64,000 nt of DNA from Rhizobium leguminosarum. GTDB taxonomy: Bacteria > Pseudomonadota > Alphaproteobacteria > Rhizobiales > Rhizobiaceae. Below the pieces are notes generated by a model. It saw only the letters and a program-made list of their open reading frames with translations. It was not told where the DNA came from and searched no databases. Where the stretch lies: positions 4,722,501-4,786,500 of the forward strand of contig NZ_CP016286.1 in NCBI RefSeq assembly GCF_001679785.1, in the 5' to 3' direction. The position numbers and the translations under genes are program-made. Below, piece by piece: positions 9,093-17,761 of the stretch (the first letter of the stretch is position 1; each line of letters opens with the position of its first letter).

Positions 9093-10136
9093 ATGCGGGA
9101 CATGGCGGTTTTGGTGACGGGCGGGGCCGGTTATATCGGCAGTCACATGGTTTGGGCGCTGCTTGATGCAGGCGAGGATGTGGTCGTGCTTGACCGCCTT
9201 TCCACGGGCTTTCGCTGGGCGGTGGCGCCGGCGGCGCGTTTCTATCTCGGCGACGTTGCCGATCCCGATATATTGAAAAAGGTCTTCATCGAAAACGACA
9301 TCGAGGCGATCATCCATTTCGCCGGCTCCGCCGTCGTCCCGGTCTCGGTCGCCGATCCGCTCTCCTATTACGACAACAATTCCGGCAAGACCCGGGCGCT
9401 TCTGAGCGCTTCGGTCAAGGCCGGTATCCGCAACTTCGTCTTCTCCTCGACGGCGGCCGTCTACGGCCAGCAAAAGACCGACCTGCCGGTGAAGGAGACG
9501 GCCCCCCTCAATCCGGAAAATCCTTACGGCCAGTCGAAGCTGATGACCGAGTTCATGCTGCGCGATGCCGCCGCCGCCTATGATTTCAACTATGTCGCGC
9601 TTCGTTATTTCAACGTCGCCGGCGCCGACCCGCACCACCGTGCCGGCCAGTCGACCTCAGGCGCCACGCACCTCATCAAGGTCGCCTGCGAGGCAGCGCT
9701 CGGCAGGCGTGACAGCGTCCATGTCTACGGCATCGACTATCCCACCCATGACGGCACCGGCGTGCGCGACTACATCCATGTCAGCGATCTCACGGATGCA
9801 CATCTGAAAGCGCTGCAGCACCTGCGCAGAGGCAAGGGCTCGCTCGTTGCCAATTGCGGTTATGGCAGCGGCTATTCGGTGCTCGACGTGTTGAACATGG
9901 TCACCCGCCTGCACGGGCATTCCTTCAAGATCCACATGGCGCCGCGGCGCGCCGGCGATTCGGCAAGCGTCGTCGCAGACGCTTCGCTCGCACGGCAGGT
10001 GCTCGACTGGAAGCCCAAATACGATTCGCTGGAAACCATCGTCCAGAGCTCGCTCGATTGGGAACTGTTCCTTTCGAACAAGAATGTCGATGACCTGCAC
10101 AGCATCCACCGGGCACTCGCCGCCGCTTCGTTCTGA
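9093..10136 (+). CDS. galE: UDP-glucose 4-epimerase
   Basis: The 347-residue protein is an extended SDR with a GGAGYIG nucleotide-binding loop (residues 10-16), SST near 118-120 and the YxxxK pair Tyr145/Lys149. It interconverts UDP-glucose and UDP-galactose; in rhizobia (also called exoB) this supplies galactose for exopolysaccharide and lipopolysaccharide. A second in-frame ATG at 9102 gives the more typical N-terminus MAVLVTGGAGYIG, and either could be used. A GC hairpin follows the stop codon. No other polysaccharide gene adjoins it. Confidence 0.92.
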   Translation: MRDMAVLVTGGAGYIGSHMVWALLDAGEDVVVLDRLSTGFRWAVAPAARFYLGDVADPDILKKVFIENDIEAIIHFAGSAVVPVSVADPLSYYDNNSGKTRALLSASVKAGIRNFVFSSTAAVYGQQKTDLPVKETAPLNPENPYGQSKLMTEFMLRDAAAAYDFNYVALRYFNVAGADPHHRAGQSTSGATHLIKVACEAALGRRDSVHVYGIDYPTHDGTGVRDYIHVSDLTDAHLKALQHLRRGKGSLVANCGYGSGYSVLDVLNMVTRLHGHSFKIHMAPRRAGDSASVVADASLARQVLDWKPKYDSLETIVQSSLDWELFLSNKNVDDLHSIHRALAAASF

Positions 10137-10156
10137 TCTGGGAACCCGTTTATCGT

Positions 10157-10172
10157 CCCCGCGCCTGCGGGG
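10157..10172 (+). terminator. GC hairpin downstream of galE, possible terminator
   Basis: CCCCGC and GCGGGG pair perfectly around a four-base loop, 20 bases after the galE stop codon. No T-run follows, so if it terminates transcription it does so weakly or with help. Confidence 0.4.
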
Positions 10173-10246
10173 GGCTGCATGCCGTCACGTGAATAAGGAA
10201 ATATGAAGCTTTCTCTGGCTGGCTCGGGGCCAACGGAAAAGAGAAG

Positions 10247-11989
10247 ATGAAGAACTTTCTCGCCTCATTGCAGCTGCAAAAAGACAATCCAACGCTTCTG
10301 ACGGCGCAGTTCCGGGCCCTGTCGTCGCAGATCCCCATTCTCTATGTCCTGCTGATCATCAACGCCCTTGCGGTGGCGATCACCCACCTCAAATCCGCCC
10401 CCCTTTGGCTCTCGCTCTACATTCCCGTGGCCTTGTGCGTCGTCTGTGTCTTCCGTCTCTGCTGGTGGGAGATCCGGGGCAAGGAAAACGTCACCGCCGA
10501 GCAGGCCTACAGGCTGATGAAGGTGACGATATCAGGCGCAGGCATTCTGGCCGTCGCTTTCGGCGGCTGGGCGATCGCGCTTTACCAATATGGCGATGCT
10601 TCCCAGCAGGGTCAGATCGCCTACTTCCTCGTCGTGACAGGCATTTCCTGCATCTTTTGCCTGATGCACCTGCCGATGGCGGCAGCGCTGACCACGGTCA
10701 TCACTTTCTCGGCCATGGTCGCGACCTTCCTGTTCTCGGGCAATCCCGTTTTCGTCGCGACGGCCATCAGCGGCCTCTTCCTGATCCTGCCCTTCCTCAG
10801 GGTGATCAACAGCTATTTCCAGAATTTCGTCGGTCTCGTGCAATTGACCGAGGAGCTGAAGCAGAAGCAGGCGGAAGCCGAAGAGCTGAACCTCGTCAAC
10901 AGCCGCAATGCGCTGCATGACCAGCTGACCGGCCTTGCCAATCGCCGCAGCTTCTTTTTCTCGCTGGAAAAACGGCTGCAAAAGAATCCGTCTTCGCCGC
11001 CCGTCCTCGGTATTCTCGATCTCGACGGCTTCAAGCCGGTCAACGACGTCTTCGGCCATGCCGCCGGCGACCTCGTGCTCAAGGAGACGGCCCGCCGCTT
11101 CGTCGCGCTGGTCGGCGAAGAGGGCATCGTCTCCCGTCTCGGCGGCGATGAGTTCGGGATCATCTTTCCCTGCTCGATGACGCGCCAGGCGATCGCTGAT
11201 CTCGGCCAGGCGCTCTGCGCTGCCGTCCGCGACCCCTTCGAAATCCCCGACGGCTCGGTCCGCGTCTTCGGCTCCTGCGGCATCGTCTATCCCGATATCG
11301 GCACATACACCGCCGAGGATCTCTACGAGAAAGCGGACTTCGCTCTTTACCAGGTCAAGAGCAAGCGCAGCAGCGGCGTCGAATTTTTTTCAGCCGAGCA
11401 CGAGAAGATCCTGACGCAGCGCCACCTGATCGAACTCGAACTGCAGGCGAATGATTTCGCCAAGGAATTGAAACTCGATTATCAGCCGATCGTCGACTTG
11501 AGGAGCGGCCGCGTCGTCGCTTACGAGGCGCTCGCCCGCTGGGACAGCGCCCGCTTCGGCCGCATCAGTCCCGAAGCCTTCATTCCCGCTGCCGAGCGCA
11601 CGGCGGTCATCGGCCGCATGACCCGCATCCTCTTCGCCAAGGCGCTCGAAGCGCTGGCGATCATTCCACGGCATCTGAGCCTGTCTTTCAATCTCTCCGC
11701 ACGCGATATTTGCGACCACGAGACCTCGATGGCGCTGCTGGCAATGATCACCCGCTCCGGCATCGATCCGAAGCGCATCGAGTTCGAGATTACCGAGACC
11801 GCATTGCTCTCCGATTTCGACACCGCCGACCAGGTGATCACGATGCTGCGCGCTGCCGGCATCTCGATTGCGCTCGACGATTTCGGCACCGGCTATTCGA
11901 GCCTCAGCCATATTCATCGTCTCGGCTTCGACAAGCTGAAGATCGACAAGTCCTTCGTGATGAATTCGATCGTGACGCCCGTTGCATGA
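10247..11989 (+). CDS. GGDEF-EAL cyclic-di-GMP protein, truncated by frameshift
   Basis: The 580-residue reading frame has an N-terminal membrane region (several hydrophobic segments, residues about 30-190), a GGDEF domain with intact GGDEF at 299-303 for making cyclic di-GMP, and an EAL phosphodiesterase domain with EAL at 427-429. It stops at 11989 inside the EAL domain, just after KIDKSFVMN, where family members continue. The rest of the domain, including AEGVE, continues in the next frame (11986-12207). One base appears to be missing near 11966-11969. If real, the truncated EAL domain lacks late catalytic residues and should not hydrolyse cyclic di-GMP, leaving only the synthase. Confidence 0.85.
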   Translation: MKNFLASLQLQKDNPTLLTAQFRALSSQIPILYVLLIINALAVAITHLKSAPLWLSLYIPVALCVVCVFRLCWWEIRGKENVTAEQAYRLMKVTISGAGILAVAFGGWAIALYQYGDASQQGQIAYFLVVTGISCIFCLMHLPMAAALTTVITFSAMVATFLFSGNPVFVATAISGLFLILPFLRVINSYFQNFVGLVQLTEELKQKQAEAEELNLVNSRNALHDQLTGLANRRSFFFSLEKRLQKNPSSPPVLGILDLDGFKPVNDVFGHAAGDLVLKETARRFVALVGEEGIVSRLGGDEFGIIFPCSMTRQAIADLGQALCAAVRDPFEIPDGSVRVFGSCGIVYPDIGTYTAEDLYEKADFALYQVKSKRSSGVEFFSAEHEKILTQRHLIELELQANDFAKELKLDYQPIVDLRSGRVVAYEALARWDSARFGRISPEAFIPAAERTAVIGRMTRILFAKALEALAIIPRHLSLSFNLSARDICDHETSMALLAMITRSGIDPKRIEFEITETALLSDFDTADQVITMLRAAGISIALDDFGTGYSSLSHIHRLGFDKLKIDKSFVMNSIVTPVA

Positions 11990-12207
11990 ACATCACCCGC
12001 TCGGTCGCCAATCTCTGCCAGAATCTCGGCATTGCCTCCGTCGCCGAAGGCGTCGAAAGCGAGGAGATCGCCGAGGGATTGAAGGCGATGGGCGTTCGTC
12101 TGGCGCAGGGCTATCATTTCTCGCGGCCGCTGCCGCTCGAACTTGCCATCGATTACGCCGCGCGGTGCGAGACCGCAGCCTCCGCCCGCAATTCGCTGTC
12201 TGCCTGA
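11986..12207 (+). pseudogene. C-terminal remainder of the EAL domain, out of frame
   Basis: This frame encodes the missing end of the EAL domain: NITRSVANLCQNLGIASVAE and GVES, then YHFSRPLPLE. It should follow the preceding frame directly. Its ATG at 11986 overlaps the upstream TGA as ATGA, so ribosomes could reinitiate and make a separate 73-residue fragment. It most likely represents the 3' part of one broken gene spanning 10247-12207, or an artefact of a one-base sequencing error. Confidence 0.75.
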
Positions 12208-12289
12208 GCCAATCTCCCCACCGGTCTTAAATCGACTGGAGCGAAGCTACGTCGTCGTTTATTCATGGTCGTAACAATTGAGGTGAACC

Positions 12290-13342
12290 ATGCAGGACGG
12301 CGAAGTCATCATTGAACGGCGAGGGACTGCTGCTATCATTCGGCTCAACCGGCCGCGGGCGCTGAACAGCCTGACGCTGCCGATGATTCGCGCAATCACT
12401 GCGGCCCTTCACGACTTTGCCGATGATCCCGAGGTGACAAGCGTCGTGATGATGGGGGAGGGCGAACGCGGCTTTTGCGCCGGCGGCGATATCCGCGCCC
12501 TGCATGCGAGCGCCCGCGCCGGCGATGGCCTCGCCGGAAACTTCTGGCGCGAGGAGTTCCGCCTCAACCATATGATTTCCGCCTACCCCAAACCTTATGT
12601 CGCGCTGATGGACGGCATCACCATGGGCGGCGGCGTCGGCCTGTCGTCGCACGGTCGCCACCGCGTCGTCACCGAGCGCACCCGGATGGCCATGCCCGAA
12701 ACCGGCATCGGCTATGTCCCGGATGTCGGCGCCACCTGGCTGCTGCCGCGTGGCCCCGGCGAAGCCGGAACATGGCTCGGCCTGACGGGGCTCGATATCG
12801 GTGCGGCCGACGCCATCCACGCTCGCCTTGCCGACCTTCACACCGCTTCGTCGCGGCTCAGCGAGGTGATCGATGCTCTATGTGCCCTGCCGCGCGGCAG
12901 CTCATCCGGCGATGTCGATGCCGTGCTGCAGGTGCTTTCGGAGCCCGCGGGAGAAAGCCGGCTGCGGCAGAACGCGGCGATGATCGATCGCGCATTTCGG
13001 TTCGATAACGTCGAGGAGATCCTGGCAGCACTCGCCGGGGAGAAGGGCGAGTTCGCCGCCGAGACGCGCCGGGTGCTGCTGACGCGTTCGCCGACCAGCC
13101 TGAAGCTCGCTTTGCGGCTGCTCAGAGCCGGCCGCCGCAGCGCCTCGCTTGCCGAATGCCTCGGCCGTGAACTCGGCGCCTGTCTGCAGATGCTTGACAA
13201 TCCCGACTTCTTCGAGGGCATCCGCGCTGCCGTCATCGACAAGGATCGCAATCCGCAATGGTCGCCGGCATCAGTCGAGGCTGTGGAGGTGGCTAGGGTC
13301 GAGCAATTCCTGAAACCGGCCGAGCCGCCGCTTTCACTCTAA
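12290..13342 (+). CDS. 3-hydroxyisobutyryl-CoA hydrolase (crotonase family)
   Basis: The 350-residue protein is longer than simple enoyl-CoA hydratases and matches the 3-hydroxyisobutyryl-CoA hydrolase branch of the crotonase fold. Visible features are the oxyanion-hole stretches FCAGGDIRAL (about 62-71) and ITMGGGVGLS (about 110-119), and the catalytic-region MPETGIGYVPDVG (Glu137, Asp145). The enzyme releases 3-hydroxyisobutyrate from its CoA ester in valine breakdown. The start follows GAGGTG upstream. It converges with the helicase gene. Enoyl-CoA hydratase is the main alternative. Confidence 0.85.
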   Translation: MQDGEVIIERRGTAAIIRLNRPRALNSLTLPMIRAITAALHDFADDPEVTSVVMMGEGERGFCAGGDIRALHASARAGDGLAGNFWREEFRLNHMISAYPKPYVALMDGITMGGGVGLSSHGRHRVVTERTRMAMPETGIGYVPDVGATWLLPRGPGEAGTWLGLTGLDIGAADAIHARLADLHTASSRLSEVIDALCALPRGSSSGDVDAVLQVLSEPAGESRLRQNAAMIDRAFRFDNVEEILAALAGEKGEFAAETRRVLLTRSPTSLKLALRLLRAGRRSASLAECLGRELGACLQMLDNPDFFEGIRAAVIDKDRNPQWSPASVEAVEVARVEQFLKPAEPPLSL

Positions 13343-13352
13343 CGCTACCCAA

Positions 13353-15413
13353 TTATCGCCACATGCCGCGCATGCGGGCGCCGACATCGATGCGCACCTG
13401 CCGCGCCTGCTGCTGGGCGACGGTCTGCGATTTCACCTGCGGCCAGCTGCAGGCCTCGAAGAACTGCAGCAGCGTTGCCGGAATGAAGCGGCTGCGTGAG
13501 GCATAGACATGCCGGTCGCCCTGTGAGTTCTGCCCATAGGTGAAGAAGCGCTGCGGCACGACGAGGTCGAGACCATCCCGGGCGCGTGTCATCGCGACAT
13601 AGAGCAGCCGGCGTTCCTCCTCGATTTCGGCGGTGGTGCCGACGGCGAGATCGCTCGGTATGCAGCCGTCGACGACGTTCAGCATGAAGACCCTCGTCCA
13701 TTCCTGGCCCTTGGCGGAATGGATGGTCGACAGGATGAGATAGTCTTCGTCGAGAAGCGGCACGCCCGCCTGGTCGCTGGTCGCGTCCGGCGGATCGAGG
13801 GTGAGCTCGGTGAGAAAGCGCTCCCGCGAGGCATAACCGCTGCCGATCTGCTCGAGCTGCAGCAGGTCGGCCTGCCGCGTGGTCGCGTCCTCATGAAGCC
13901 GTTCCAGATGCGGCGCATACCATTGCCGCGCCAGGCCGATTTCCGCCGGCCAGCCTGCCTTGCCGGACTTCATCTCCTGCAGCATGGCAACGAAATCAGT
14001 CCAGTCCTCGCCGGAGCGCGGCGGCGCCGGCATGGCGGCAAGAGCAGAGATCGGGCTGGCGTCTTCGGCCATCAGGTCGAGTGCCTTTTGCGCCGTCGAC
14101 GGCCCAACGCCCGGCAGGATCTGCATCAGCCGGAAGCCCGCCACCCGGTCGCGCGGGTTCTGCGCGAAGCGAAGGGCGGCCAGCATGTCCTTCACATGTG
14201 CGCTGTCGAGGAACTTCAACCCGCCGAATTTGACGAAGGGGATGTTGCGCCGGGTCAACTCGACCTCCAGCGGCCCGCTGTGATGCGAGGCGCGGAAGAG
14301 CACGGCCTGCTGCTTGAGTGTCACACCTTCCTCGCGATTGTCGAGCACCATGTCGGTGATGTAGCGCGCCTGCTCGGCCTCGTCGCGCACCGTGACCAGG
14401 CGCGGCCGCTCGGACGATTGGCGCTCGGTCCAGAGGTTCTTGGTGAAGCGCTCCGAGGCGAGATCGATGACGGCGTTGGCGGCGGCGAGGATCGGCTGCG
14501 TCGAGCGGTAGTTGCGGTCGAGCGTGACGATATTGGCGGCCGGGCTGAAGGCGGCGGGAAAGTCGAGAATATTGCGTATTGTCGCGGCACGGAAGGAATA
14601 GATCGATTGTGCGTCGTCGCCGACGACGGTCAGCCCCTGGCCCTGGGGCTTTAGCGCCAGCAGGATCGAGGCCTGCAGCCGATTGGTGTCCTGATATTCG
14701 TCGACCAGCACATGGTCGAAGCGGCTGCCGATATCCTCGGCAATCATCGCTTCGCCGACCATCTGCGCCCAGTAGAGCAGCAGGTCGTCGTAATCGAGCA
14801 CGTTCTGGCTCTGCTTGGCCTCGACATAGCTGGCGAAAAGTTCGCGCAGCTGTTTCTCCCACGTCGCGCACCAGGGAAAGACGTCGCGCAGCACCAGGTC
14901 GAGCGCGGTTTCGGAATTCACCGCCCTGGAATAGATGGCAAGGCAGGTGCCTTTGGTGGGAAAGCGGCTTTCCGTCTTCGAGAAGCCGAGGTCGTGCCGG
15001 ATCAGGTTCATCAGATCGGCGCTGTCTTCGCGGTCGTGGATGGTAAACCCAGGATCGAGACCGATCTGCTCCGCATAATCGCGCAACAGCCGCGCGCCGA
15101 TGCCGTGGAAGGTGCCGGACCAGGAAAGCGCGTCCGCCATCACGCCGGCATTCGCACCAAGCACATCGCGGCAGATGCGCTCGACGCGTCGCGCCATCTC
15201 GGCGGCTGCCCGGCGCGAGAAGGTCATCAGCAGGATGCGGCGGGGATCGGCGCCCTTGACGATGAGATGGGCGACGCGATGCGCCAAGGTATTCGTCTTG
15301 CCGGAACCGGCGCCGGCAATGACCAGCAGCGGCCCGGCAATATGGCTGCCGTCGATGAGCGTGCCGTGCTCGACGGCCATGCGCTGCTGCGGATTGAGCT
15401 TTTCGAGATACAT
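13353..15413 (-). CDS. UvrD/PcrA/Rep-type superfamily 1 DNA helicase
   Basis: The 686-residue protein carries SF1A helicase motifs in order: Walker A GAGSGKT (34-40), Walker B-like DEYQDTN (238-244), the YRST motif III/IV region, STIHSAKGQEW and LYVAMTRARDGL near the C-terminus. These unwind DNA 3' to 5' with ATP during repair or replication restart. It is shorter than typical UvrD (about 720 residues or more), so it is probably a second, accessory UvrD/PcrA-like helicase rather than the main UvrD. It runs leftward, convergent with the CoA hydrolase. Confidence 0.9.
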   Translation of the reverse strand: MYLEKLNPQQRMAVEHGTLIDGSHIAGPLLVIAGAGSGKTNTLAHRVAHLIVKGADPRRILLMTFSRRAAAEMARRVERICRDVLGANAGVMADALSWSGTFHGIGARLLRDYAEQIGLDPGFTIHDREDSADLMNLIRHDLGFSKTESRFPTKGTCLAIYSRAVNSETALDLVLRDVFPWCATWEKQLRELFASYVEAKQSQNVLDYDDLLLYWAQMVGEAMIAEDIGSRFDHVLVDEYQDTNRLQASILLALKPQGQGLTVVGDDAQSIYSFRAATIRNILDFPAAFSPAANIVTLDRNYRSTQPILAAANAVIDLASERFTKNLWTERQSSERPRLVTVRDEAEQARYITDMVLDNREEGVTLKQQAVLFRASHHSGPLEVELTRRNIPFVKFGGLKFLDSAHVKDMLAALRFAQNPRDRVAGFRLMQILPGVGPSTAQKALDLMAEDASPISALAAMPAPPRSGEDWTDFVAMLQEMKSGKAGWPAEIGLARQWYAPHLERLHEDATTRQADLLQLEQIGSGYASRERFLTELTLDPPDATSDQAGVPLLDEDYLILSTIHSAKGQEWTRVFMLNVVDGCIPSDLAVGTTAEIEEERRLLYVAMTRARDGLDLVVPQRFFTYGQNSQGDRHVYASRSRFIPATLLQFFEACSWPQVKSQTVAQQQARQVRIDVGARMRGMWR

Positions 15414-15520
15414 CCAGCCGTCCGGTCGGGCTCCCGCAGAATCACTGGGGAAAGATTAGATGTTCCTTGAATGTTCGCGATTGCCGTCCCTGTCAAGCGA
15501 TCTGGCGCGCGAACAACATC

Positions 15521-15787
15521 TCAGTCGGGGAAATCCGGACCGATCTCGCGCCGCACCAGCTTCAGGCTGCGGTCCGGCTGAAGAATATAGGTTTCCTCCA
15601 CGCGCTGGCCCGTCCCGTTATAGAATTGGTTGTAGACGACGCTGCCGACCGGCGATTTGCTAAGCTTCGTTCGCGGCTGGCCGCCATAGGTAATGCTGCC
15701 GGGAATGGGTTCCAGCGCCGGCGTATCCGCCGCGGAGCAGCCGGCAAGCAATGCCCCGCCAAACAAGGCGGGCAGAAGCGCTTTCAT
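15521..15787 (-). CDS. Small lipoprotein
   Basis: This 88-residue protein has a short lipoprotein signal, MKALLPALFGGALLAGC, with lipobox LAGC and the lipidated Cys at residue 17. The mature part contains PGSITYGGQPRTKLSKSPVG and a Tyr-rich segment but no domain I recognise. Several in-frame ATGs lie upstream; the one at 15787 is best spaced from the AGAGGG ribosome binding site and directly precedes the signal peptide. It is probably outer-membrane or periplasm anchored. Function unknown. Confidence 0.7.
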   Translation of the reverse strand: MKALLPALFGGALLAGCSAADTPALEPIPGSITYGGQPRTKLSKSPVGSVVYNQFYNGTGQRVEETYILQPDRSLKLVRREIGPDFPD

Positions 15788-15965
15788 CGTCATCATCCCT
15801 CTTTCGACTGCCGCCAGATATGGAAACCGCGGCGCCTTTCGCCAAGGGTAGCCCATGCCACCGCGCAGGTATCGCTGTCGAGCAGGCTCTTCTTTTCCGG
15901 GGGGCGCAACGAACTGCGTCGCTGTCGCGTTAACAGACATCAACCAACATCAGGAAACGTTCACG

Positions 15966-16226
15966 GTGCTCGGCTTTCCAGCATTCACGGGGCATGACGA
16001 GCCCGGCCGGCAGGGCCACAGCGATGCCGCGACGCGCGCCTCGGTGGAGAGCGCCCTTCATGCGGCCGCCGACATCGAAGCCGGCGAAATCACCGTCAGC
16101 ATATCGGGCTCCTATGTCATCCTCGAAGGCTTCGTGCGCCGGCGGGCCGACGTCGAGCGGGCGATCGAGATCGCCGAGGGCGTCGTCGGCCGAGGCTATG
16201 TGCGTGGTCGCCTGCTGCGACGCTAA
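15966..16226 (+). CDS. BON-domain protein
   Basis: The reading frame encodes one BON-like domain: ASVESALHAAADIEAGEITV, then SGSYVILEGFVRRRADVERA and IEIAEGVVGRGYVRGRL. BON domains are small alpha/beta folds that bind phospholipid or peptidoglycan, often in stress proteins such as OsmY. The start is uncertain: GTG at 15966 has AGGA about ten bases upstream and gives 86 residues, while an ATG at 15855 would add an unconserved Arg-rich leader. No signal peptide is seen with the GTG start, so localisation is open. Confidence 0.6.
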   Translation: MLGFPAFTGHDEPGRQGHSDAATRASVESALHAAADIEAGEITVSISGSYVILEGFVRRRADVERAIEIAEGVVGRGYVRGRLLRR

Positions 16227-16264
16227 TGCATGTCGCGCAAAGCTGTGCAGCGGTTTTAGAACAG
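16226..16264. repeat. One-armed copy of the family B palindrome
   Basis: The 5' arm ATGCATGTCG and the GTGCAGCGGTTTT core are present, but the matching distal arm is missing. It begins at the stop codon of the BON gene, as at other copies where the element abuts a stop codon. It is probably a decayed member of the family. Confidence 0.55.
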
Positions 16265-16351
16265 CCGCGCGCTCATGTCTTTCTGTTGGACGAGGGAACC
16301 AAAATGCTCCCCTGCGTGTTGAAATGCCGGACCTAAACGCTGGAGACTCTC

Positions 16352-16612
16352 ATGCAGTTGCTTCCTCGCCTCTGGGCAACGACCTTGATAGTGGGTTGCG
16401 GTGTCCTTGCTGGCTCCGCCCATGCATCGCTCGAAACCGGCACGAATTATTCCGCTTTGCCGAAGGATCAGATCGCCCTCAACGAATATACCGGGGCCGT
16501 CGCCTGCACGCCGGTAGAGCCCCACTATCTCCCCTCCTTCATCCGCGCATCGGATGGCACGATCATCGGCGTCGGTTATATCGAAGTGGAAAATGAGGGC
16601 GCGGGCTGCTGA
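16352..16612 (+). CDS. Small secreted protein of unknown function
   Basis: This 86-residue protein has a plausible Sec signal peptide (LLPRLWATTLIVGCGVLAGS) with cleavage after AHA near residue 26, leaving a mature peptide of about 60 residues containing two Cys. The mature part resembles short rhizobial secreted proteins with a strand-rich end (ASDGTIIGVGYIEVE). I do not recognise a named family. GGAGA precedes the ATG. A strong hairpin follows at 16633-16669. Confidence 0.65.
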   Translation: MQLLPRLWATTLIVGCGVLAGSAHASLETGTNYSALPKDQIALNEYTGAVACTPVEPHYLPSFIRASDGTIIGVGYIEVENEGAGC

Positions 16613-16632
16613 GGCATCCGCTTTGCTCGGAC

Positions 16633-16669
16633 GAGGCTCGCCTGCGTTTCCGCAGAGGCGACGAGCCTC
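16633..16669 (+). terminator. Long hairpin after the small secreted protein
   Basis: GAGGCTCG (16633-16640) and CGAGCCTC (16662-16669) pair as outer arms, and CCTGCG/CGCAG extend the stem inward around a short TTTC loop. It lies 20 bases after the stop codon. No T-run follows, so terminator function is likely but not certain. Confidence 0.45.
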
Positions 16670-16850
16670 TAACCATCATCATGATGGCTGGTCGTCTTCT
16701 ATTGATGCACCTGTACCAGGCGCAACGCCCTTTACACCAAAACCCGGCAGACACTTATTGCAGGGTTAAATCAAAATTAAAGCATTGTCCCGTTCCGGCA
16801 CGCTTGCGCGCCCAGAAGGCGAAAATCGCCCGAAATTCCTTTCCGAAGTG

Positions 16851-17093
16851 CTAATGCAGCTTCAGCTTCGCCTCTTCGGCGGCCGCCAGGAACTCGGCTC
16901 TTGCTTCTTCCACGCTCTTGCGCCCATCGAGCGCTGCCCGGCAGGCGCTGCGGGCCTTGATATAACGAAGCCCGCGCATACTCGGCCACAGATCCGCCAG
17001 GCACTTCAGCGCATCGAACGGACCATTGACCGTTCGCGCATCGGCACCTTCGAAACCGACCTTGACCGGGCTGTTCCATCTTTCAGTTGCCAT
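16851..17093 (-). CDS. DUF982-family protein
   Basis: The 80-residue protein matches the short DUF982 family common in rhizobia: WNSPVKVGFEGADARTVNGP, then FDALKCLADLWPSMRG and a charged helical end. DUF982 proteins occur in many copies per rhizobial genome and their role is unknown. The start at 17093 is chosen because GGAGG lies just upstream; a longer frame to 17252 would add 53 residues with no family similarity. It is a monocistronic-looking unit. Confidence 0.75.
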   Translation of the reverse strand: MATERWNSPVKVGFEGADARTVNGPFDALKCLADLWPSMRGLRYIKARSACRAALDGRKSVEEARAEFLAAAEEAKLKLH

Positions 17094-17449
17094 TGACGCT
17101 CCTCCACGATTGTCGACAGAAACGAAGCGCAGCATCTCCCAGTTCCTCCGGGGAGACTTTGCGATAGTTAATACTCTAGCGTGATTTTTGCGGTCAGCAA
17201 TGGTGGAATGCATTGCGGCTGGTGAGGCGAATTGTCTGCTTGTGAGATTCACGGAGCGATCGGGCGGGCGAGGACTAAAATTTCGTGGGTATTTGCAACC
17301 ATGACGCCCAAATACAAGGGAGTTTTTGGAAGGTGTATGCCGCCGCAGTCAGAGAAGGCGAAACTGTATTCCGTCGTCTAGACCCCACGCATAATCATCT
17401 GATGGGTGCAGTCCTAACTACTGCATCCAACCGAGAACCCGACTCCAAT
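17094..17449. other. Non-coding stretch with no recognised gene
   Basis: No open frame here has a convincing ribosome binding site, family motif or normal codon use. It holds the upstream region of the DUF982 gene and the downstream flank of the broken sugar transferase. By eye it looks more A+T-rich than the regions on either side. Confidence 0.5.
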
Positions 17450-17761
17450 TCACGGAATCGCGAGGTAGAGCAAGAAGGAAATGCCACCGGAAATCATCAT
17501 TGCTAGAAGGACAATTAGCGGTGCTGAAAGCGGGCTCAACTGGGAAAACACAGTCTGCCACAATATCTTCAGGTCTAATGCCAGCGAGTAACTTTTTATG
17601 TATTCTAGATCTGCCTCGATACGATTGCTGTAGGCTGCAGGGTACTCACTGGGGCCACGCAGGCCGCGAATTTGCGCCAAGCCAGAAATGCCCGGTCGCA
17701 TCTGCAAACGCGAATGGTAGTCCGTAACGAGTTCATCGATCATCATTCCGGCGGCCATCAA
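17450..17761 (-). pseudogene. C-terminal part of bacterial sugar transferase, out of frame
   Basis: This frame supplies the end of the sugar transferase: AAGMMIDELVTDYHSRLQMR, PGISGLAQIRGLRGP and a final hydrophobic segment (LIVLLAMMISGGISFLLYLA). The PGI(S/T)G(L/W)AQ motif is a hallmark of the WcaJ/ExoY family that loads a sugar phosphate onto undecaprenyl phosphate. It should be continuous with 17758-18387, and one extra base in the C-run would restore the frame. A TTG at 17761 could act as an independent start, but the fragment alone would lack the membrane anchor and the catalytic core. Confidence 0.75.

Noticed and set aside
16661..16700. CATCATCATGATGG palindrome after the small secreted gene as an operator
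   Set aside because: It is short, lies downstream of a hairpin with no gene to regulate nearby, and such strings arise by chance.
17285..17506. A 73-codon rightward frame in the gap before the sugar transferase
   Set aside because: No ribosome binding site, no family similarity, and it overlaps the end of the transferase fragment on the other strand.
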